Shown here: positions 56,437 through 64,000 of the stretch, one piece after another
Layout: each line of letters starts with the position of its first letter
How positions within the stretch are numbered: the stretch's first letter is position 1
Source of the DNA: Aplectana chamaeleonis
Lineage: Eukaryota; Nematoda; Chromadorea; Rhabditida; Cosmocercidae
Direction: 5' to 3'
NCBI GenBank assembly: GCA_029168955.1
Contig: JAPDOI010000876.1
Location: forward strand, 1 to 64,000
DNA length: 64,000 nt
The notes under the pieces: generated by a model
Databases searched by the model: none
What the model was told of the DNA's origin: nothing
The model's input: only the letters and a program-made list of their open reading frames with translations
Position numbers and translations under genes: made by a program

Positions 56437-56576
56437 AGGGATCGTTCGTTTATACTCACGCCGCCGAGCGGCGCGGCGAAGTGCGATCCTACAATATCGA
56501 TCGTCCCGCGCCGCATGATCAATATTACAGAAATGCACGGCTGCGCCGCTTGGTGGCTGGAGTATAAACTACCCCT
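56437..56576. mobile_element. GC-rich element, 140 bp, GTTTATACTC ends
   Basis: GTTTATACTCACGCCGCCGA at the left and GGTGGCTGGAGTATAAAC at the right, GCGCGGCGAAGTGCGATC inside. A single-unit relative of the tandem array at 49013 and of 28188-28783. Confidence 0.8.
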
Positions 56577-57268
56577 AATCGATTCAGACCGAGAGAAGAG
56601 CGCAGCTCATAAGCTCACAATACCGCCAGCCGCCGGTGAGATTCAAACCGCCCGCACCAGCCACGGGTGAGATGTGAATAATTTTTTTTGAGGAGGCAAG
56701 CCACGGACATAACTGTAAGTGACTTCGCTTTCTGTTTGCTGCACTGTCAAAAACACTTTTTGAGAATTGTTACACTGAAAATATAGCGATTTTTGAAAGT
56801 CAAAAAGGGCACTCTTCCACTGTTTTTGATCTACCCTGGTGCACTACTCAGGTACATCTTAAAACATACAATGGTTTAGCTTGATCGCCCCCACAACCAC
56901 TGACAGCTCAAACTCCGATGCTTCAGCATGAGTTCGAGGTGGCCCTAGTTGGAGTCTACGGAACTTCTAATTTTTTTCTTGAAAACCAAGGCAACCAGCA
57001 TCATTTATTTAATAAGAGTGGATTCGAAATTCCAAAAAGTAGAATCAAAAATTCAAATCGAAAATGAAAAGACGTAGAGCGCTATGAAGGAATAAAAATT
57101 CACAATGCAATAAAACATATTGAATATTTTAGTTCGATTTGTAGAGCCAAATTGAAAGAGTCGCAGGAATAAGGAGAGTTCTGTGAGAATTACTGAACCA
57201 GAGAGAATAATTTTTTTCGCAAATTAGGTTTATTTCGACCAAAAAATTAAGTTCTGCTTGAGGTACTC

Positions 57269-57760
57269 TTAAAGGCAGTGTTCACGATGATTCTCGTTCC
57301 CAAGTTTTCCACTCAAAACAATCCGTTGGCAACCAAGTGTTACCAAAATCACGAAGAAACGGCGAGAAACGCACTAAAACGTCATATTTTAGTGATATTC
57401 ATCTCTGGCCTGGACTAGTTGTCCAGTTGTATGAACATGTTCACGATGGTTGTCACCGGTAATAAATGGGACTAATCGGAAATGGAAGAATATTTTGGGT
57501 AAAAAAGTATTAGTTAGGGCCCGAAGGAAAGAACGGAGCAACACAGATTGGAGAATAGCAAAAGACGGGTCCACAAAAGATTTCATTTTTACAACGAACA
57601 GTTCCATTGATACTTAAGAGGCGGGCTGATACTTGAAGATTTCGTGCCCTTCTGGTGCATTTTTCTCGATTTCTTCGTCATTTCAGTTCTACCCGGGAGC
57701 CAAACAATCGATTTAGCCATTAATCTCAAAACCGAAGATTATCGTGAACACTGCCTTTAA
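57269..57760. mobile_element. TTAA-flanked AGGCAGTG element, 492 bp
   Basis: TTAA then AGGCAGTGTTCACGATGATT; ATTATCGTGAACACTGCCT then TTAA. The interior matches the element running off the window at 63567-64000. Confidence 0.9.
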
Positions 57761-58336
57761 ACTCAGAAAATACTGTGCGAATATTATACACGCTGAAAAA
57801 TTGCCAGTTTTTTTTGTCTAAAAAAAGACAATGAATTTTTCCCAATGATTCGATTTGAATAAAAGAAGAAGGTTCTGACATTGCCGAAACAAAAATGGGG
57901 AAATCCAAATTTTTGTGGCCCCCTTAGATAATATGTAGTATTGCTCAATAAATGGGCGGGCCTTTGAGCTGATATCTCGCTAGCTGTCAGTTATTTACAT
58001 AATCTGTGCAAAGCAACAGATGAAACGGATGGGACGTGATTCAGAATCCATTTTGAACAAAGTGAACGATGGGATTTCTCATGTTTCGAAAGAAGTACAA
58101 TTAGTTCATTTTCCAAATTCCATTTGTTTTGATTTTGGTATCTATTATTTTCAATTTCAAAACTTTTTAAAGCAGTTTTGAACATTTTTTATATATTTTT
58201 TCGCTTATCTGAAAAATGTTTTTTGTTTTTCTTAAACATTTACTCAGTTTTAAAAGTGAGTCTCAAAACAAAATCCAATTTTTAAATTGACTTTTATGTG
58301 AAATAATAAGGCAAACCCTAACTAATAGCCACTCAC
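57761..58336. other. no gene seen
   Basis: AT-rich sequence downstream of the candidate exon at 58337. If that exon is real this is its intron. Confidence 0.4.
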
Positions 58337-58449
58337 TCTGACGATGTCGTCGGCGACATCGTTCCAGTCGCTGTTCACAATCAGACTTGTCTCATCGATC
58401 AGAACTAATCGATGAAGAATGTTCTCTATTTCCGAGATTCGGTTCATTC
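58337..58449 (-). CDS. candidate first exon, unidentified
   Basis: After acceptor TTTCCAG comes GA-ATG and a frame of 37 codons (MNRISEIENILHRLVLID, then a D/V-rich end) to donor GTGAGT, phase 0. An ATG two bases after an acceptor fits an SL trans-splice start. It may belong to the gene at 48637-43917, but the phases do not match directly, so at least one exon is missing or these are two genes. Confidence 0.5.
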
Positions 58450-58561
58450 CTGGAAACAGATTGGAGTATTTTGATATTGTGAAGATCACGAGGTTTCCAG
58501 GAAGGTCGAGTGCAAGCCATACTCAGAAAATTCTCGATTCTAAGCCGCACAGAACGAATCG

Positions 58562-58734
58562 GAGCCGCCTGACAGTTCGGCTGGTTCTCCCAACCTCCAA
58601 TCTCCAGGCTACTGCTCTTGCTGTTCGGGTGAAGTAGAGAAGCACGGACAGCAACAACAAAGGTCTAGACAGCAACAGAAGCCGACCCGCAGATTGGGAG
58701 AACGAGCCGAACTGTCAGGCGGCTGAGAATCGCC
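58562..58734. mobile_element. palindromic element with GAGCCGCCTGACAG ends
   Basis: GAGCCGCCTGACAGTTCGGC at the left and GCCGAACTGTCAGGCGGCTG at the right, with CAGCAACAACAAAGG at the centre. Same family as 45081-45258. Confidence 0.85.
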
Positions 58735-60630
58735 TTAAGATTCAAGTCAAAAGACGCATTTAGAGGTTCTCAAATCAATGGTTTCAAGACTTTCTCGAAT
58801 TATACTTTCTTAAAGCCTCGAATGTTTCATTTCGAAGAATTATTCAATCTTTTTGTCCAATCTAATGATGAGAGGAACAATATCCAGCGATAAGTATAAT
58901 AATAAATCCAATCTGATGACGCATCGATTAATTATCAGATCCTTTCTAATATTTTAATAATTATATTATAAGAATTATCCGAATTTTCAGGGCGCAAACA
59001 TCTGAAATTTCCCGATTATTTTTTTTTCAACTTCCCTGTCCTTTTTCAAGTGGACATGTATATATCAAAGCTATTACTATATTCAATTCAAATGAATATT
59101 CCGGTATCTATTCGGATAGTTATCCGATTTTCCAGAGAGGGATTCAAGAATGTCGAATAATTCTCAAATAGCCTACCCAAACGAATGAGCGATTTTCTGG
59201 ATTTTCCGATTATCGTCACATGGAACCGGGCAGAAATTGCCGCGAGAGTGCATGGTCGGTGCCTATAGGCGCCAAATCGGCGTTGGCGCGGATCCACCGC
59301 GGCGCTGTAGGGTGGCAATCACGGGGCTAACCTGTGGTCTCTGGGGGAATTTGCTCAGACAAACCTCTTCAACCAACTTGCATTGCTAAGGCGAATCGCT
59401 GCAGCAGCTCCACGATAGTGCCGCGACGGCTCCGCGATGATGCCGCGTCGGCGTCATATGGAACTGCCGGGACATCTTCTCCCGGAGTACTATTTGAATA
59501 TTCGAGTACTTCAAGTTTCAAACCGAATCGAATACTGAAGAGAGACAATAAATCAAGTTTCTAAATTTAAATAAGCCTAATATTTATAAGAATTAGAGTA
59601 CTGAAGATTTTAGATTTTTTCTTGAGAATTTGATTCAATTGGAACTTCAAATTCTATAGTAGTTAATTAAATCCGGAATTTAAAAATTTCTTATTCAGTT
59701 TTTCTGAATGCACATACTCTGAAACTTAAAAAAAAACTCAGACCAATCCACCCTTTAAAATGATTCTTGATGAATTCAGCCATTCAAAAAAATTAACTTA
59801 TCTGGTATTATCGGGTATGAAGAAAATGAAGGGAATCCGAAAATGTGAAAGGAGAAGAATGAGAAAAATAAGAAATTCTAAATTTTGCGTTTCTTTGCTT
59901 TTTTTCCACATCCTCGTCAGGTAATGAGAAAAAAAATTGAATAAATATGAACATGTGTCAGGGGAAAGAAGAAAGAAGGGCTAACTGGTGATCTCGAGGA
60001 ATGCATGTGGAATCTTGTGGTGGGGCGGATGGCGGGCGTAATTGTATAGCGAGAAAGTGACATAACGAGACGGAACCATTTCACTTTGGGGCTAAGAGTT
60101 GTCGTTTGCCGCGCCGCTGTGTTCATGAGCCTGTTTGCGTTCATCGTCGACTCGTAGTCGACGATTCATGAGCTGACCGGAACTGCAACAATGGCCCGAC
60201 ACTCGTGCGGCCATAGCCAAGTAGCCAGTCAGACTCATTGAAAACTCCCGGACACCGCTCACGTCAAGTTTGGTCTACAATCTTGTGGGTTCAGAAGTGG
60301 ACGTGGTTGTGATATTTGGTCTGGGAGTGGGACACTTTGAGGGACATCGGATTTCAGTGGTGAAATAAAGAAAGACATATGCACATACATAGTGTAAGAT
60401 GAAGTTGTGAAGGTTAAATTTGACGCCGCTAATCGAGCATAGCGCGATGTGAAAAACTGGATTTGCATGAATCAGCAAAGGGTTAAATGGTGGTTGTAGG
60501 AAGTGTAATAGGGGAATTTGCCGGCTAAGCAGGTCCGATGGGGGCAGATTAGGGAATTCAAGAAGAAGAAAGGTCATATTGAGGAAAAAATCGCTAGAAA
60601 ATGGGACCAGTTGTGGAGAAAAGACAGAGA
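58735..60630. other. AT-rich, no gene recognised
   Basis: No supported feature. At 59380-59470 GC-rich phrases such as GTGCCGCGACGGCTCCGCG resemble 15780-15960 and are probably old repeat debris. Confidence 0.4.
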
Positions 60631-60640
60631 AAAGACGTCT

Positions 60641-61860
60641 AACATAACATAACATAACATGAGATGACACAACATAACATGACATGACGTAACATAATAG
60701 CATTACATAGACATGACATGACATGACATGACATGACATAACATGAGATAACATGATATACCATAACATAACATAACACAACATAACATAACATAACAAA
60801 ACAAAACAAAACATAACATAACGTAACATAACATAACATAACATAACCTAACATAACCTAACATAACAAAACATAACATAACATAAGAAAGCATAACATA
60901 ACATAACGTAACATAACATAACATAACATAAGAAAGCATAACATAACATAACGTAACATAACATAACATGAGATGACATGACATGACATATAATAACTTA
61001 TCAGAACATAACATAACATGACATGACATGACGTAACATAGCATTACATAGACATAACATGACATGACTTAACATGATATAACATTACATAATATAACGT
61101 AACATAACAATACAAAACGTAACGTGAAATAACATACCATAAAAAACATAACGTTATGTTGTGTTATGTTATATAGTGTTATGTTTGTTGTGTAGTGTTA
61201 TGTTATGTCAGATTATGTCGTGTAATGTAATGCAATGTAATGTAGTGTTGTGTTATGCTATTTTACGGTATATTATGTAATGTAAAGTTATGTTGCGTTA
61301 AATTATGTTAAGTGCATTACATTACACAACATAACATAACATAACATAACATAACATAACATAACATAACATAACATAACATAACATAACATAACATAAC
61401 ATAACATACCATAACATAACATAACATAACATAACATAACATAACATAACATAAACATAACATAACATAACATAACATAACATAACATAACATAACATAA
61501 CATAACATAACATAACATAACATACCATAACATAACATAACATAACATAACATAACATGACATGACGTAACACAGCATTACATAGACATAACATGACATG
61601 ACTTAACATGATATAACATTACATAATATAACGTAACATAGCAATATAAAACGTAACGTGAGTTAACATACCATAACAATACATAACGTTATGTTGTGTT
61701 ACGTTATGCTGTGTAGTCTTATATCTGTTACGTAGTGTTATGTTGTGTCATGTAATGTCAGGTTATGTTGTGTAATGTAATGCAATGTTATGCAGTGTTG
61801 TGTTATGCTACTTTACGTTATATTATGTAATGTTATGTTACGTTATATTATCATATGATA
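60641..61860. repeat. inverted ATAAC/GTTAT pentanucleotide arrays
   Basis: Runs of ACATA (with TG- and CG-variants) at 60641-61146 and 61316-61690 are each followed by the inverted TTATG runs (61147-61300 and 61688-61860). The junctions read ACATAACGTTATGTTGTG in both. The block from about 61012 to 61175 is repeated at about 61555-61715, a higher-order unit near 545 bp. Frames of the YVMLCYVM type are artefacts. Confidence 0.95.
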
Positions 61861-62117
61861 CGTGCATTACATCACACAATAATCTGACATAACATATCTT
61901 GAAAACTGCCTTCAGCAAGGCTTGAAAGAAGTTGAAGGGTCTCAACTCGTCAACTTCTGTCAGTGGATGCACATTAGGATTATTTCCGCCATTTGTTCCG
62001 ATTTCCGCACCCATTTTTCGGAAATCGGAAAGCGGAATTCCGAGGCCTAAAACCCGCGGAAATCGGAACTCGGAAATCGGAAGTCGGAACTCCGCCCATC
62101 CATGCATGGCATGGTAT

Positions 62118-62277
62118 ATGCTCTGTTTCGAAGGCAAATTTAGTTGGCTTCCTGGCGTGCTTGTGCGGAGCGACGGGATAGACAATGAGGAAGCCAGAAA
62201 GTGTTGAGGAGAAGACGCTGCTTACTCGCGCACGCACGCGATCGACAGAAATGGATTTCGCTCCGAAACAGAGGATG
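62118..62277 (-). mobile_element. ~155-bp inverted-repeat element, copy 4 of 4
   Basis: Inverted orientation relative to the others: CTCTGTTTCGAAGGCAAATT at the left, GAAATGGATTTCGCTCCGAA near the right, and CACGCACGCGATCGACAG matching the GATCGCGTGCG core. Confidence 0.7.
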
Positions 62278-63078
62278 CAACAACATAAAATGGCGTGACG
62301 TGCCTGGACCTGACATGACGTGACACTATATGGCGTAACATGGCCTGAAATGAAGGCATTACATGTACTAACATGACATAACATAGTCTTTCATAGCGTG
62401 ACACGACTTGAAATAACATACATCTCGGATGATTGAGGTGACGGAGCCATACTCAAGATCTAGAAATGAATCTGTTGGGGGGAAAATGAAAGAAGAGTGA
62501 TTTCTGAGAACGATTCTGTGGTGAGACGAACTTTGACCCTGGGGTGAATGCAGCGAATAGGGTTTGACAGGAAAGCGGTGTGGACCCTATCGAAGACTGT
62601 CACCTTTTCGGCTTGAACCGTGACTGATAAGACGCTTAAGAGCCCGAAGGAAAAAACGCTGTGATAACATTGCTTTCATAGACACGCGCCGAATTCGGGA
62701 ATCCATTGTTTCCAACAAGGGTCAGGAATTTCGGGCTAATTTAGATTGGGTTAAACAAACACTTTGAGAAAATCGGTTAAGAATGTGGTTTAGGAAGTTT
62801 TCAAGTCGGTTTCGAAGGGAGTCTATAAGGAAAATATGGAGGCTATCAGATTTCTCAAACCAATGTTTGCACACAATGATCGATCACATTGATGCAACCA
62901 GTGGATATATTCAGTCAATCTCTCAACAATGGGCCCTGGCTGGGCCAGCAGAAGAATGGTTGAACGCTAAAAATGAAAACCATTTCATTATGTCTGATCT
63001 CATGTAGACCTCTGGTTGTCGATATGTCGAGCAGGGCTGCAGGTTGATTCTCCCTCTAACTATGGAAGGGAGGTACAC
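62278..63078. other. no gene seen
   Basis: Starts with eroded ACATGACATGGC repeats, then unique-looking sequence. Confidence 0.4.
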
Positions 63079-63570
63079 TTAAAGGCACAGTACCCCTCAG
63101 ACATAAATTTGGTGATTTCTGTTTGATTATGTGGCGGACCCCTTCTTAAAACACGAGATAAATGCGAGATCTCTGTTCCTTCAAACACGCGAGATATAAG
63201 CGACCACCAAAGGCCCGACCTCCTTCGTTCACCACCACAGGCCCGGCCCCCTAGCAGATTTCCGAGGTCGATAGCGGCTAAATGGATGGATGAATTCTCA
63301 ACATATCGTCGTTCTTCAGTCCATTTCCGGTCTGTCTCCTCATCCTGTTTTTCTCTCGTGCAGCGATTGCGAATGGAGAGAAATACAGGCCTGAGACAAC
63401 TCGTCCACAAAATTTTCGCCCTCAAAATGCAGGCATTTTCAAGGAGCCATATCTCCGTTCGTAGGGGGTCTTGAGAGATTTCAGAGATACCTTGATGATC
63501 AGAGAGTGGCTCTCTTCAAGATAAGCATGAAATCTGAAAAATAATTTTTTTGGGTGTCCTGTGCCTTTAA
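63079..63570. mobile_element. TTAA-flanked AGGCACAG element, 492 bp
   Basis: TTAA then AGGCACAGTACCCC at the left and GGTGTCCTGTGCCT then TTAA at the right. A different terminal family from AGGCAGTG, with the same target. Confidence 0.8.
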
Positions 63571-64000
63571 CAGTGTTCACGATGATTTCAGTTCCCGAGT
63601 TCTCCACTCAAAACAATGCGTTGGACACTAGATACTACCAAAATTACGAAGAAACGGTGAGAAACGCACTAAAACGTCTTATTTCAGTGCCATTCTATGG
63701 CCTGGACTAGTTGTCCGGGTGGATGACCATGTTCACGGTGATTGTCAATGGCAAAAATAGGGCTATTCAAAAATGGGAGAATATTTTAGGCTAAACAATT
63801 TTAGTCAGGGTCCGAGAGAAAGAACGGAGCAACAGAGAGTAGAGAATTGCAAAAGACGGGTCTGCAAGAGATTTCCTTGTCATAACGAACAGTTCCTGTG
63901 AGAGTAAAGACGCGGGGTGAGAGTAAAGGATTTTGTGCCTTTCTGGTGCGTTTTTCTCGATTTCTTCTTCATTTCAGTTCTACCCGGCAGCCAAACAATC
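63567..64000. mobile_element. AGGCAGTG-family element, runs off the window
   Basis: From the TTAA shared with the previous element it continues CAGTGTTCACGATGATTTCA and follows 57269-57760 closely to the window end. The first bases AGG of the terminus are missing at the junction. Confidence 0.85.

Noticed and set aside
60275..61609. Long minus-strand frames made of YVMLCYVM-type peptide
   Set aside because: Direct translation of ATAAC pentanucleotide repeats, in overlapping frames.
1..64000. A bacterial-style operon, defence island or virus
   Set aside because: Introns, LINEs, mariner and DAZ coding sequence all point to a nematode chromosome. No gene cluster or viral protein was seen.

Overview
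This window is eukaryotic and almost certainly from a nematode. It carries a DAZ-family RNA-binding protein gene with short introns (60-119 bp) and TTTCAG-type acceptors, RTE-type LINEs of the kind abundant in strongylid (hookworm-like) genomes, a mariner element, and very many short inverted-repeat elements. The species assignment is inference. Nothing prokaryotic or viral was recognised.

Two host genes can be supported, both on the minus strand. The first is a daz-1-like gene (exons between 30812 and 18242). Eight exons join in frame into one RRM followed by a P/Q/Y-rich tail, and the RRM is split by a 9.8 kb intron packed with repeats. The second is an unidentified gene whose last four exons (48637 to 43917) join in frame. 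A candidate short exon (48721-48762) and a candidate first exon (58337-58449) lie upstream but are not firmly linked.

The rest is mobile and repetitive DNA. Left part (1-18 kb): a 5' part of an RTE LINE (1-1452), two C-terminal fragments of another LINE type (3540-4062 plus, 13241-14080 minus), several foldback elements, and a three-layer nest (14273-16665). Middle (18-33 kb): the daz-1 gene with its giant intron, then G-rich inverted-repeat elements and small tandem repeats around 27-32 kb.

The most informative block is 33-40 kb. At 33412-37533 a decayed mariner is interrupted by an RTE LINE (33867-37206) with a 13-bp target-site duplication. The LINE's 5' end is fused to the 3' 62 nt of a tRNA-Lys(CTT) that carries a CCA end. 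This is the structure expected from reverse transcriptase jumping from the LINE RNA onto a mature tRNA during insertion. Just to the right, 37649-39902 is a stack of five inverted-repeat elements nested inside each other, each boundary supported by target duplications, terminal repeats or an intact or empty relative elsewhere in the window.

Right part (40-64 kb): a 108-bp TATG microsatellite, a 1.45 kb minisatellite with a 21-bp period, the exons of the second gene, an 86-bp tandem array with exact spacing, a ~525-bp palindrome, and 1.2 kb of inverted pentanucleotide arrays. TTAA-flanked elements with AGGCAGTG or AGGCACAG ends recur across the whole window. Coordinates of repeats were read by eye and most ends are good to a few bases.
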